A DNA stretch of 64,000 nt from positions 96,447 through 160,446 of the forward strand of contig CANJRG010000009.1 of NCBI GenBank assembly GCA_947476745.1. The letters run 5' to 3'. Of the stretch, positions 54,881-63,327 are shown piece after piece (positions within the stretch are counted from its first letter, which is position 1; each line of letters starts with the position of its first letter). Origin of the DNA: Acidimicrobiia bacterium (GTDB taxonomy: Bacteria; Actinomycetota; Acidimicrobiia; Acidimicrobiales; CAIXPF01). Both the position numbers and the translations under genes were made by a program. The notes under the pieces were generated by a model. That model saw only the letters and a list, made by a program, of their open reading frames with translations. It did not search any database and was not told the origin of the DNA.

Positions 54881-56191
54881 ATGATCGACCTTCGACGTCT
54901 CCGCAGCGAGCCCGAGTTCGTGCTGGCCGCGCTGGGCCGCCGCGGCATCGACCTCGCTCCGGTGGAGCAGGTGCTCGAGCTGGACCGACAGCAGCGGGAG
55001 GCCGCCCGGCGCCGCGACGAGGTGCGCAACCAGGTGCGCACCATCTCTGCCGACGTCGGCCGGCTGTTCAAGGAGGGCCGTAAGGACGAGGCCGGGGCGC
55101 TGCAGGCCCAGAGCCGTGCGCTTGGCGAGCAGGAGAAGGCGCTCGACGCCGAGGCCGAGGCGCTGAGCGAGCGGATCCGTACCGCGCTGCTAGTGATCCC
55201 GAACCTGCCCCATGCCGATGCGCCGGACGGTGCCTCAGAAGCCGACAACCCAGAGCTGCGCAAGGTCAACTTCGACCCGGACGGGTACGGCCCCCACCAA
55301 CGGGTCCCGCACTGGGAGATCGGCAAGGAGCTTGGCATCCTCGACCTCGAGCGGGGCGCCAAGCTGTCGGGCTCGATGTTCGTCATGTATCGCGGTGGCG
55401 GTGCGGCCCTGGTGCGGGCACTGATCCAACTCGGGCTGGACCGCAACGCCGATGCCTTCGAGGAGATCCGGCCCCCGACCCTGGTCCGCACCGAGACCAT
55501 GATCTCCACCGGTCACCTGCCGAAGTTCGCCGACGACGCCTACCACGTGGAACGCGACGACCTCTGGGCGATCCCCACCGCGGAGGTGCCGTTGACGTCG
55601 CTGGCCCGTGACGAGGTCCTCGATGAGGCCGACCTGCCGTCGCGGTTCATGGCCTACACCCCCTGCTACCGGCGCGAGGCCGGCTCGGCCGGGCGGGACA
55701 CCCGTGGCCTGCTGCGGGTGCACGAGTTCGACAAGGTCGAGATCTTGGCCTACGCCACCGCGGCACAGGCCCCGGCGTTGCTGGTGGAGATGGTCGGCCG
55801 GGCGGAGGCGACCATCGCCGGGCTGGGCCTCGCCTACCGGGTCATCGAGATCTGCACCGGTGACATGGGCCAGTCCCACCATCGCAGCTTCGACATCGAG
55901 GTCTATGCGCCCGGCGTCGATCAATGGCTTGAGGTGTCGTCGATCTCGTGGTTCAGCGACTATCAGGCCCGGCGGGCCAACATCCGTTACCGGCCCACCG
56001 GCGAGGACGGGGCGCCGGGCAAGGGCACCGAGATCCTGCACACCCTGAACGGCTCGGCCCTCGCCGTGCCCCGTGTCTGGGCGGCCGTGGTCGAGACGCA
56101 CCGACGCCCGGACGGGCAGATCGCGGTTCCCGAGATGCTGCGGCCCTACCTCGGTGGTCGGGAGTTGCTTTCGGCCGGCCCGTCGCGATGA
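54881..56191 (+). CDS. serS: Seryl-tRNA synthetase
   Basis: Charges tRNA-Ser. The 436-aa class II synthetase has the N-terminal long coiled coil (about residues 25-105) that grips the long variable arm, then motif 2 in FMAYTPCYRREAGSAGRDTRGL and motif 3 in LNGSALAVPRVWAAVVETHR (conserved Arg). ATG 54881 follows a TAGCGT box by 7 nt; the open frame upstream to 54590 lies over the divergent ABC gene. The stop overlaps a short downstream open frame. Confidence 0.96.
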   Translation: MIDLRRLRSEPEFVLAALGRRGIDLAPVEQVLELDRQQREAARRRDEVRNQVRTISADVGRLFKEGRKDEAGALQAQSRALGEQEKALDAEAEALSERIRTALLVIPNLPHADAPDGASEADNPELRKVNFDPDGYGPHQRVPHWEIGKELGILDLERGAKLSGSMFVMYRGGGAALVRALIQLGLDRNADAFEEIRPPTLVRTETMISTGHLPKFADDAYHVERDDLWAIPTAEVPLTSLARDEVLDEADLPSRFMAYTPCYRREAGSAGRDTRGLLRVHEFDKVEILAYATAAQAPALLVEMVGRAEATIAGLGLAYRVIEICTGDMGQSHHRSFDIEVYAPGVDQWLEVSSISWFSDYQARRANIRYRPTGEDGAPGKGTEILHTLNGSALAVPRVWAAVVETHRRPDGQIAVPEMLRPYLGGRELLSAGPSR

Positions 56192-56301
56192 TCGATCGGG
56201 CCGTCGCCGGGGACCGGTTGGGGTGGTTGCCGCGCCTCGCCGTCCCCGGACCCGACGAACCGACCGATCAGGACGGTGCGGCGAGCCGATACGGGCGGTG
56301 A
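56188..56301 (+). CDS. Possible 37-aa peptide coupled to serS
   Basis: Open frame with ATG overlapping the serS stop (ATGA) and ending in TGA, which overlaps the GTG of the next short frame (GTGA). It reads MIDRAVAGDRLGWLPRLAVP followed by an acidic, low-complexity end. No homology is recognised; it may be a remnant of the 5' part of the next element. Confidence 0.3.
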   Translation: MIDRAVAGDRLGWLPRLAVPGPDEPTDQDGAASRYGR

Positions 56302-56534
56302 CCCGCCAGATCGCCTTTGACCCGGGTGGGTGGACCCCGCAACGGGCTGGGAAGATCGCCGAGCTGTTGGCCCGGGTGCTACGCCCCGGAGGGGCCGTCG
56401 GTTGGGTGAGCTCGCTGGGTCTCCGCACGCCCATCTACCTCGAGCCGCTCGAGGTGCTCGAGGCGCTCGGGCCGGGGTGGAACGGGGTGACGTCGGCTTG
56501 GGGAGAGTCGACGTGGTGCGTGGCGCGTCGCTGA
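56298..56534 (+). pseudogene. C-terminal remnant of a SAM-dependent methyltransferase
   Basis: The 78-codon frame (GTG 56298) reads ELLARVLRPGGAVGWVSSLG, then RTPIYLEPLEVLEALG and ends WGESTWCVARR. The R-V-L-R-P-G-G step followed by a hydrophobic strand is the post-motif-III region of class I methyltransferases. The SAM-binding first half is missing: upstream lies serS. It is therefore either a truncated gene or an unusual small domain protein; I favour a remnant. Confidence 0.5.
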
Positions 56535-56591
56535 GTGCGCGGGACCATCACCCCACGTCAGATTTCCCGGTACAGAAAGGCAACCAGCCGC

Positions 56592-56597
56592 TACCTT
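56592..56597 (+). promoter_or_regulatory. -10 box of pdxH (leaderless)
   Basis: TACCTT ends 8 nt before ATG 56606. Confidence 0.5.
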
Positions 56598-56605
56598 TCA
56601 GTGGC

Positions 56606-57241
56606 ATGGACCTGGCGCACCTGCGGAAAGAGTACGAATCGAGGCCGTTCGACCTGGCGGACCTCGATCCCGATCCGTTCCGCCAGTTCGCCCGATGGTT
56701 CGACGAGGTGGCGCAGAGCGAGCTGATCGAGCCCAACGCCGCGGTCCTGGCCACCGCGGGTGCCGACGGTCGACCCTCGGCGCGGCATGTGCTGGTCAAG
56801 TCGGCTGAGCGGAAGGGGTTCGTCTTCTACACGAACTACCTCAGTCGCAAGGCCCGCCAGATCGACATCAACCCGGTGGCGTCGCTGGTTTTCGCCTGGG
56901 CGCCGCTGGCCCGGCAGGTCATCGTCGAAGGGCGGGTGTCGCGGGTCAGCCCCGAGAATTCCGACCGGTACTTTGCGCAGCGACCTCGTACCAGCCAACT
57001 CGGCGCGTGGGCATCGTCCCAGAGCCGGGCGCTGGGCAGCCGGGCCGAGCTCGACGAGGCGTTCGCCCAGGTAACGGAGCGCTACGCCGGGCTCGACGTC
57101 CCCCGGCCGGAGCACTGGGGCGGCTATCGCATCGATCCGCAGCGGATCGAGTTCTGGCAGGGTCGGACCAGCCGTCTGCACGATCGGCTCGTCTACGAGG
57201 CCACCGGTGGCAGCTGGCGGATCGAGCGACTCAACCCCTGA
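56606..57241 (+). CDS. pdxH: Pyridoxamine 5'-phosphate oxidase
   Basis: FMN enzyme of 211 aa that makes pyridoxal 5'-phosphate. LRKEYESRPFDLADLDPDPF is the usual N-terminus, GFVFYTNYLSRKARQID binds FMN, SQLGAWASSQSRALGSR is the central signature, and the C-terminal HWGGYRIDPQRIEFWQGR with RLHDRL is the dimerisation/substrate block. ATG 56606 follows a TACCTT -10 by 8 nt. It is convergent with the LLM oxidoreductase gene, with 10 bp between the stops. Confidence 0.96.
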   Translation: MDLAHLRKEYESRPFDLADLDPDPFRQFARWFDEVAQSELIEPNAAVLATAGADGRPSARHVLVKSAERKGFVFYTNYLSRKARQIDINPVASLVFAWAPLARQVIVEGRVSRVSPENSDRYFAQRPRTSQLGAWASSQSRALGSRAELDEAFAQVTERYAGLDVPRPEHWGGYRIDPQRIEFWQGRTSRLHDRLVYEATGGSWRIERLNP

Positions 57242-57251
57242 GCGAGCCCGG

Positions 57252-58178
57252 TCAGAGGACCGCCTGGACCTCGGCGGCGATCAGCTCGACCTGGTCGAGG
57301 TCGTCGAGGTCCAACACCTGCAGGTACATCCGGTCAGCGCCGGCGTCGCGAAACTCCGCGACGCGTGCGGCGACCTCAGCCGGGGTTCCGGCGGCGCCGT
57401 TGGTGCGCAGATCGTCGAGGTCACGGCCGATGCGAGCAGCGCGGCGGGCGAGTTCGGCCGGGTCACGACCGCAACAGACCACCAGTGCCGCCGAACGGCG
57501 CAGCGACGCCGGGTCGCGGTCGATGGCCTCGCAGGCCCGGTCGATGTTCTCCGATGCCGCCTGGAACGTGGACAGCGACCGGAACGCCAGGTTGAACTCG
57601 CTGCCGTAGCGGGCCACCACCCGGGCCGTCTTGCGCTTGCCGCCGCCGCCGATGACCACCGGCATCGGACGCTGCACCGGTTTGGGCAGCGCCGGCGAGT
57701 CGGCGAGCTGATAGTGCGTGCCGGTGAAGGAGAAGGTGTTCCCCTCCGGCGTGGCCCACAGGCCGGTGATGACGGCGAGCTGCTCCTCGAGGATCTCGAA
57801 GCGTTCTTTCAGCGCCGGGAACGGGATGCCGTAGGCGGTGTGCTCGGCCTCGTACCAGCCGGTCCCGAGGCCGAACTCGACCCGTCCGCCGCTCATCTCG
57901 TCGACCTGGGCGACGGCGATGGCCAAGGGACCCGGCAGACGAAAGGTGGCGGCACTGACCAGGGTCCCGAGCCGGATGGTGGTGGTCTCGCGGGCGATGG
58001 CACCGAGGGTCACCCAGGCGTCGGTGGGGCCGGGCATGCCGCTGCCGTTGCCCATGCGCAGGTAGTGGTCCGACCGGAAGAAGGCGGTGAAGCCGCACCG
58101 CTCCGCCGTCTGGGCCATGGTGAGCTGCTGCTGGTAGCTCGCACCCTGCTGCGGTTCGGTGAAGACGCACAGTTCCAT
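57252..58178 (-). CDS. LLM class (F420-dependent-type) oxidoreductase
   Basis: TIM-barrel flavin-type oxidoreductase of 308 aa. The N-terminal strand, TAERCGFTAFFRSDHYLR, the IRLGTLVSAATFRLPGPLA strand, GGRVEFGLGTGWYEAEH and PVVIGGGGKRKTARVVARYG match the luciferase-like F420 family common in actinobacteria. The substrate is unknown. ATG 58178 follows a TACCCT box by 7 nt. Confidence 0.92.
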   Translation of the reverse strand: MELCVFTEPQQGASYQQQLTMAQTAERCGFTAFFRSDHYLRMGNGSGMPGPTDAWVTLGAIARETTTIRLGTLVSAATFRLPGPLAIAVAQVDEMSGGRVEFGLGTGWYEAEHTAYGIPFPALKERFEILEEQLAVITGLWATPEGNTFSFTGTHYQLADSPALPKPVQRPMPVVIGGGGKRKTARVVARYGSEFNLAFRSLSTFQAASENIDRACEAIDRDPASLRRSAALVVCCGRDPAELARRAARIGRDLDDLRTNGAAGTPAEVAARVAEFRDAGADRMYLQVLDLDDLDQVELIAAEVQAVL

Positions 58179-58185
58179 GGGCCGC

Positions 58186-58191
58186 AGGGTA
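58186..58191 (-). promoter_or_regulatory. -10 box of the LLM oxidoreductase gene
   Basis: TACCCT ends 7 nt before ATG 58178 on the minus strand. Confidence 0.5.
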
Positions 58192-58195
58192 GCGG

Positions 58196-58807
58196 TCAGA
58201 CCGGCTGAGCGGGGTCGGGCCAGGTGTGAGCGGCGTGGGCCAGCGCCGCGATCAGGGCCTCGGTGTGGGGGTTGGGGGTGGCACGGTCCCAACCCAGCCA
58301 GTACGGCCCCATGCCGCGGATCCGCGGTGGGAGCTCGATCTGCACCCCACCGAAACGTGGGCGGTTCACCGGGTTGTCCTCGTGCAACCCCCGCAGATCG
58401 CCCGGGATCGTATCGATCTCGTCCCGAACCTCGTAGTGGGCGAGGTTACGCCGCAGGACCCCGGCGACATGGGTGGCGAGGGCCCGGTGCCGACCGCCGA
58501 GCAGCACGGTGGTGAACATGCCGGCGCGGCCATAGCCGTGGACGGCGATGACGGTGTGCGCCCGGTCGAGGAAGGCCTGCAAATGCTCGGAGTGGGCCGG
58601 GTCGACGCGTTTGGAGGGGATGTGCCAGCGGAACTCCGGCGGCATGACGACGCCGTAGTAGGAGGCACCTGCCACCTCGGCGGCGGCCGCGGCGATCTCG
58701 TCGGTGCCGCGTTCGAGCGAGCCGCCGTGGAAGGCCAGGAAACCGAAGCCGCTGCGCAGCTCCAACTGCTCCTCGACGAGGGGATGGCTCAGCAGCCGGG
58801 CGAACAT
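58196..58807 (-). CDS. Poly-gamma-glutamate hydrolase family protein (DUF867-like)
   Basis: Protein of 203 aa. FGFLAFHGGSLERGTDEIAA with the HGG-x(4)-GT-x-E pattern, TVIAVHGYGR and the later LLGGRHRALATHVAGVLRR fit the zinc peptidase-like family that includes phage poly-gamma-glutamate hydrolases. The two histidines and Glu are candidate zinc ligands. There is no signal peptide, so it is cytosolic here and its substrate is open. It lies 16 bp after ccdA. Confidence 0.7.
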   Translation of the reverse strand: MFARLLSHPLVEEQLELRSGFGFLAFHGGSLERGTDEIAAAAAEVAGASYYGVVMPPEFRWHIPSKRVDPAHSEHLQAFLDRAHTVIAVHGYGRAGMFTTVLLGGRHRALATHVAGVLRRNLAHYEVRDEIDTIPGDLRGLHEDNPVNRPRFGGVQIELPPRIRGMGPYWLGWDRATPNPHTEALIAALAHAAHTWPDPAQPV

Positions 58808-58823
58808 GGTCGGTCTCGCCTCC

Positions 58824-59711
58824 TCAACTCGGTCCGGGACCGGTGCTGTGCCGCCGCGTGAGCCGCCGGCCCCGCACCGCCAGGCCGGCGCCCACCACGA
58901 TGATGACCGCCAGGACGCCGATGCGGGTTTCACCGATGCGTCCGACCAGGCCGGAAAGCCATTGCTGCACGGCGAGGGCCCGGTCCACGACGGGGTCGTC
59001 GACGATGCGGTTGCGCAGGCGGATCTCGTACCAGCCGTAGTAGGCCAGATACGAGCCGGCCACCACCATGAGCACGCCGGAGAGGGTGGTGACGTGGCGC
59101 ATCAGGCCGCGGAACCGGGTGACGATCCCATTGCGGGCGAGGGCCACGGCCACGGTGAGCAGCGCCACGATCGCACCCATGCCCAGCCCGTACACGACGA
59201 ACGTGGCCAGCCCGGCGAGGACCCCGTCCTCGGTGAAGGTGGACGACGTCGTGGCGAGGAACGGAGCGATGGTGCACGACAGCGAGGACAGGGCGTAGGA
59301 CACCCCGAACAGGAACATCGAGGGCAGCTCGCGGCTAGAGGTGCCCTTCTCGAGATGGGGCAGACGGACCGTGACCGCATGGCCGAACAACGCGGCGATG
59401 CCCAGGACCATCACGACGACGCCGACGGCGATGGTGACCCAGGGCAGGTGCTGCTGGATCCGGGAGGACACCTGCACGATGACCAGGCCCATCAGCGCGA
59501 ACACCACGACGAACCCCAGCGTCATGACCCCGGCCACCGCCAGGGCCCGGCCGACGGTGCGCTCACGGGCCGCGTGATCCGACGGTGCTGCGGCACCGCC
59601 TTCGAGGCCGACGAAGTAGGACAGGTAGGCCGGCAACATGGCGAAGCCGCAGGGGTTGACGGTGGCGAGCATGCCGGCCGCGAAAGCCAGTGCCAGCGGT
59701 GCTCCACCCAT
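58824..59711 (-). CDS. CcdA/DsbD-type thiol-disulfide transmembrane protein
   Basis: Membrane protein of 295 aa with about seven helices. The two redox cysteines of the family are present: Cys21 in TVNPCGFAMLPAY and Cys146 in SLSCTIAPF. CcdA moves electrons from cytoplasmic thioredoxin across the membrane to extracytoplasmic thioredoxins such as the TlpA-like protein encoded just upstream, keeping apocytochrome c cysteines reduced. The start overlaps the upstream stop (TGATG). Confidence 0.9.
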   Translation of the reverse strand: MGGAPLALAFAAGMLATVNPCGFAMLPAYLSYFVGLEGGAAAPSDHAARERTVGRALAVAGVMTLGFVVVFALMGLVIVQVSSRIQQHLPWVTIAVGVVVMVLGIAALFGHAVTVRLPHLEKGTSSRELPSMFLFGVSYALSSLSCTIAPFLATTSSTFTEDGVLAGLATFVVYGLGMGAIVALLTVAVALARNGIVTRFRGLMRHVTTLSGVLMVVAGSYLAYYGWYEIRLRNRIVDDPVVDRALAVQQWLSGLVGRIGETRIGVLAVIIVVGAGLAVRGRRLTRRHSTGPGPS

Positions 59712-60262
59712 CAGCGGATGGCCTCGATCTCGGCCCGCAGCTCGTCGGGGCTGAGGGCCCGGGTCGCGACCTTCACCACCTTGCCCCTGGCATCGACGAA
59801 GGCGGTGGTGGGCATCTGGATGCCGCCGAACCAGTTCAGCAGGTTGCTCTTGGGGTCGCGGACCAGTCGGTAGGTGACCCCGGTCTTGTCCACCATGCGT
59901 TCGGCGTCAGCCTGTTGGTCGACCACGTTGACGCCCACGAACCCGACGGAGTCGCCGAGTTCCTGGTGGAGCTGTTCGAAGGCGGGCATTTCCTTGATGC
60001 ACGGCACGCACCACGATGCCCAGAAGTTGACCACCAGGGGTCGTCCGGCGAACTCGGCGAAGGTTCCCGCCGCCCCGTCGAAGCCGACGAAGTCGAGCTT
60101 GCCGACCTGGCCGCCTGGGAGGGTCTGCTCGGTGTCGAGGCCACCGACGGTGAGCCCGCCACCGGAGCGCGCCGTCGTGTCGTCAGCACCACACGCCCCG
60201 AACAGGACCAGCCCGGCTACCGCAACCGCACGGAGCGGACGGAGCGCAGGCAGCAGACGCAT
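59711..60262 (-). CDS. TlpA/ResA-like thioredoxin lipoprotein
   Basis: Extracytoplasmic thiol-disulfide protein of 183 aa. A signal peptide ends in a lipobox with Cys24 (FGAC); the thioredoxin active site is WCVPC (Cys85 and Cys88) in NFWASWCVPCIKEMPAF, and the cis-Pro is in MPTTAFVD. ATG 60262 has GGAGGTCG as SD. It probably receives electrons from CcdA and reduces cytochrome c thiols (e.g. those of the CtaC heme domain). Confidence 0.93.
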   Translation of the reverse strand: MRLLPALRPLRAVAVAGLVLFGACGADDTTARSGGGLTVGGLDTEQTLPGGQVGKLDFVGFDGAAGTFAEFAGRPLVVNFWASWCVPCIKEMPAFEQLHQELGDSVGFVGVNVVDQQADAERMVDKTGVTYRLVRDPKSNLLNWFGGIQMPTTAFVDARGKVVKVATRALSPDELRAEIEAIR

Positions 60263-60455
60263 AACGACCTCCAATCTACTGGGCGGTCCTGGCTTGGCGA
60301 ACGGCCTGAGTCCCCCGGCCGGACCGGAGCCGGCCGGGGGACGGTCACTGCGCCGCGCACCGCGACCTCCCCACCCACGGTCGGGTCGAGCTCGCACGGC
60401 GTTGCTCGACCCGCGCTGATCGTGGCGCGGGGTGGTGTCCGGTGACGGCCGACCG

Positions 60456-60848
60456 TCAGGCGGGTCGCGCCACGTACACGGCGGTCGGCCGGAGGTGTTC
60501 GGGAATGGGGATCTCGGGGAGGGCATCCTCCGGGCGGGGGTGCTTCGGGGGTCGCCCGCGCCGACGCTTGGACTGGAGGATGCGGCCGTTGAGGAACAGC
60601 TGGCCTCCCCACACGCCCCACGGCTCGCGTCGGTCGATGGCCCCTTCGAGGCACTCGGCAAGCACCGGGCAGCCGCCACAGATGGTTTTGGCCCGGGCGA
60701 TGTCGTGCAGGTCTTCCGAGAAGAAGAGGCCGACCGCGCTGGCGTGGTTGTCGGTGCAGTGGGCGCGGTCCCACCAGTCGCGGCGGGCGAAGACCAGCTC
60801 GGTCGGGGATTCTTCGGGTTGTTGGATGAGGCCGGACCTGAAGGTCAT
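60456..60848 (-). CDS. WhiB family Fe-S transcription regulator
   Basis: Protein of 130 aa. The four cluster cysteines are Cys31, Cys57, Cys60 and Cys66 (CGGCPVLAEC), followed by the GVWGG turn (residues 78-82) and a basic tail with RGRPPKHPRP (97-106), which resembles an AT-hook. WhiB proteins bind sigma factor region 4 and sense redox or NO. There is a 126-bp gap upstream before the hairpin and small gene. The subtype (WhiB1-7) is not assigned; the RGRP tail is like WhiB7 or related forms. Confidence 0.93.
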   Translation of the reverse strand: MTFRSGLIQQPEESPTELVFARRDWWDRAHCTDNHASAVGLFFSEDLHDIARAKTICGGCPVLAECLEGAIDRREPWGVWGGQLFLNGRILQSKRRRGRPPKHPRPEDALPEIPIPEHLRPTAVYVARPA

Positions 60849-60914
60849 GCGGGGTCTCGCTTGGGTTCGAGGCGGGGTGGTGCGGTTCGGGGAAGTGCGA
60901 TGGCCGTAAAGCAG

Positions 60915-60944
60915 AAAGGCCGCCGGGTGATCCCGGCGGCCTTT
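60915..60944 (-). terminator. Hairpin terminator between a small gene and whiB
   Basis: A 13-bp perfect stem (arm AAAGGCCGCCGGG) with a 4-nt loop is followed on the minus strand by CTGCTTTACGG. The AAA/TTT ends give a short T-tract in both directions. It would end transcription of the small frame at 60976-61182 before whiB. Confidence 0.7.
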
Positions 60945-60975
60945 GGAGTTCGATCCGTTCGTGGTGGGCGGGTGC

Positions 60976-61182
60976 CTACCGTTCGGATGCCTCCTCGGGC
61001 CGCTGCTCGTGGTGCTTGGTGCTGGCCGCCTTGTTGCGCTTGAGCGTGCAGGCGGCCGGCCGGGCATGGGCGGCGACTCCGGTGGCCATGGCGGCGGCGT
61101 AGATGTTCGCAGCAGCTACGTCGCCGCGCGCCGCGACGGCGTGGGTGCCGTTCTGCGGGTTGCGTACCTGGAGCTGGTGCAC
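60976..61182 (-). CDS. Possible small hypothetical protein
   Basis: Frame of 68 codons with a GTG start, Ala-rich in the middle (AAANIYAAAMATGVAAHARP) and ending in a charged, low-complexity segment. No family is recognised. The strong terminator 30 bp after its stop supports a transcript here, though it could equally be a small RNA. The rest of the 60849-61355 gap holds the promoter of the next gene and nothing else seen. Confidence 0.4.
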   Translation of the reverse strand: MHQLQVRNPQNGTHAVAARGDVAAANIYAAAMATGVAAHARPAACTLKRNKAASTKHHEQRPEEASER

Positions 61183-61340
61183 GACGTGCGCCCTTTACGA
61201 TTGGGACGGACTCGACGCGAGCCCTGATCCGATGATGGTCACGACTTCATCACGCCGTCGTCGAGGCCGTCAACCGAATTTATCTCTGGCTCATTCCCTG
61301 CCCCGACCCGGTCGAACGTGCTCAGGGCCCGTGGTGGCAC

Positions 61341-61346
61341 TACCGT
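61341..61346 (+). promoter_or_regulatory. -10 box of the thioesterase gene
   Basis: TACCGT ends 9 nt before ATG 61356, and no SD is visible. Confidence 0.45.
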
Positions 61347-61355
61347 GCTCGCCCC

Positions 61356-62105
61356 ATGGGCGGCGCATCAGGTCAGGGTCCCGAGGCATTGACGGGGGTG
61401 CCCGAGGTCGGTCGGGTGTTCCGCGGCAGTCATCGGGTGCGGCTCGGTGACATCACCCCGTCCGGGTTGCTTCGCCTCGATGCGATGGCCCGCTATCTGC
61501 AGGACGTTGCCAACGACGACGCCTACGACAGCGGCATCGACAACCCGGCCGAGTGGGTGGTACGGCGCACCGTGATCGAGGTGCACCAACCGGCGGTGCT
61601 GCGGGAGGACCTCGAGCTGCTGACCTTCTGCTCGGGAACCGGTCCGTGCTGGGCCGAACGCCGTACCAGCATCCGGGGCAGCAGCGGGGCCTCGGTCGAG
61701 GCGGCCACGCTGTGGGTGCAGATCGATGCCGCCAGCGGACGGCCGCTGCGGCTCGACACCAACTTCGTGCAGGTGTTCGGGCCGTCCGCCGCTGGTCGGA
61801 CGGTCAAGGCCCGTCACCAGCTGACCGACCCGGTTCCGCAGGACGCGTCCGCCTCACCCTTCGCAGTGCGCTGGAGCGACCTCGACGTGTTGGGCCACGT
61901 GAACAACGCCGTTTATTGGGCCATGCTGGAGGAGGCGTTCGCCGTGGACGGCGCGGTGTCGGTGCCGTTCCGTGTCGAGCTGGAGCACCATCAGGCGTTG
62001 GGTCGTGAGGCGGATGTCCGGCTGTGCCGCTCGGGTGAGCGGCTGTGGGTGTGCGACGGCGACCTCGTGTCGGCCGCCGCCGCTCGAGGGCTGATCAAGA
62101 GCTAG
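61356..62105 (+). CDS. Acyl-ACP thioesterase-like (double hotdog) protein
   Basis: Protein of 249 aa with two hotdog domains. The first includes RVFRGSHRVRLGDITPSGLL and RLDAMARYLQDVANDDAYD; the second begins near FAVRWSDLDVLGHVNNAVYW, with the D-x-x-x-H-V-N-N catalytic-type motif of acyl-ACP/acyl-CoA thioesterases. It probably releases free fatty acids from acyl carriers; chain specificity is unknown. The end overlaps that of the convergent MBL gene by 4 bp. Confidence 0.85.
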   Translation: MGGASGQGPEALTGVPEVGRVFRGSHRVRLGDITPSGLLRLDAMARYLQDVANDDAYDSGIDNPAEWVVRRTVIEVHQPAVLREDLELLTFCSGTGPCWAERRTSIRGSSGASVEAATLWVQIDAASGRPLRLDTNFVQVFGPSAAGRTVKARHQLTDPVPQDASASPFAVRWSDLDVLGHVNNAVYWAMLEEAFAVDGAVSVPFRVELEHHQALGREADVRLCRSGERLWVCDGDLVSAAAARGLIKS

Positions 62106-63274
62106 TCGACCAACCGGTAGTACAGGCCCTCGCCGGGGATGTCGCGCCGCTTGGCCTCGCCGAGCTGGAAGAGGTGCTCGAGGTGGGCGTAGGTCTCCGA
62201 GTCGGCCATCGGGCCCCACACCGCCGGCTTGAACAGCCGCTCCGAGTAGGCCGCCACGGACGCCTCGCCGAGGTCGGCGCCCGCGGTGCGCAACAGGTCG
62301 AGCCGCTCGAGGTGATGGTGCTGGATGTCCCGACAACGCTGGTGGAGGTCGTCGAAGGCGAGGCCGTGGGCCGGCAGCACGGTGGTGACCCCGTTGAACT
62401 CGTGGAGTCGCTCGAGCGACTCCAAGTACAACCGCAGCGGGTCGTCGGCCTGGACCAGCCCGGAGATGTGCGGGGTGATTGTCGGCAGAACGTGGTCGCC
62501 GGAGATGAACGCGCCGGTGGTGGGGTCGAGCAGGCAGAGGTGGTCGACGGTGTGGCCGGGGGTGTGCACCGAGATCCACTCCCGACCGCCGAGCATGATG
62601 ACCTGGCCGTCGATCACCCGGCTCGACGGCTTCGGCGGCTTGAAGTAGCCCAGACCGGTGAGCTGCTGGACCGCGTAGGTGTACTGCGTCTTGCGCGGTG
62701 GCCGGGGGTGGGGTCCGCCCCAGGGGGCCGTACCGTTCCATCGCTGCCACTGGCGAACCTGCTGGCGTCCCCGGCCCACCACCTCGCGCCCCGCGGAGCG
62801 TCCGGCTTTGAGGGCGCGTTCCTTCGCTGCAGCCCAGCCGTCGAGATCGGCGGGGTCGGCGAGCTCCTTGTGCTCGTCATCCTCCTCGGCCGGGTCGAAG
62901 AAGGTCTTGAAGTTGGCATGGGTGATGATCTCGGCCCCGGTCACCCGGCGGATGTGCCCGGCGGCCCCGAAGTGGTCGGGGTGGGAGTGGGTGATGATCA
63001 CCGTGTGGACCCGTTCGATGGGCATCCCGGCCTCACGCAGCCGACGGACGAGCTCCAGCCAGGGCTTTCGCCCGGGCAGGCCCGGGTCGACGAGAGCGAT
63101 GCCGCGGTCGTCCTCGATGGCGTAGCAGTTGACGTGGCCCAGGCCAGGTAGCGCGATGGTCAGCTGCAGGCGGATGATGCCCGGGGCGACCTCGGTGGCC
63201 TCCGGTTCGGGCGCACGCTTCTCCTGACGGACGTTTCGTGCCGCATCGAGCGTGGGCAATTCCTGGACAGCCAT
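62102..63274 (-). CDS. MBL-fold metallohydrolase
   Basis: Zinc hydrolase of 390 aa. The motif THSHPDH (His96, His98, Asp100, His101) and the later GHTVDH and GDHVLP segments are the metal ligands. A basic insert (about residues 145-185, RSAGREVVGRGRQQ) and a C-terminal helical domain follow the LACTB2-like layout; nuclease, thioesterase and lactonase members all share it. ATG 63274 follows a TACCCT box by 6 nt. The substrate is not predicted. Confidence 0.9.
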   Translation of the reverse strand: MAVQELPTLDAARNVRQEKRAPEPEATEVAPGIIRLQLTIALPGLGHVNCYAIEDDRGIALVDPGLPGRKPWLELVRRLREAGMPIERVHTVIITHSHPDHFGAAGHIRRVTGAEIITHANFKTFFDPAEEDDEHKELADPADLDGWAAAKERALKAGRSAGREVVGRGRQQVRQWQRWNGTAPWGGPHPRPPRKTQYTYAVQQLTGLGYFKPPKPSSRVIDGQVIMLGGREWISVHTPGHTVDHLCLLDPTTGAFISGDHVLPTITPHISGLVQADDPLRLYLESLERLHEFNGVTTVLPAHGLAFDDLHQRCRDIQHHHLERLDLLRTAGADLGEASVAAYSERLFKPAVWGPMADSETYAHLEHLFQLGEAKRRDIPGEGLYYRLVD

Positions 63275-63280
63275 CGGCCC

Positions 63281-63286
63281 AGGGTA
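63281..63286 (-). promoter_or_regulatory. -10 box of the MBL hydrolase gene
   Basis: TACCCT ends 6 nt before ATG 63274 on the minus strand. Confidence 0.5.
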
Positions 63287-63327
63287 CCTGACTGATGTGT
63301 CAACTTCGGTATCGCCGGCCCGGTTGG

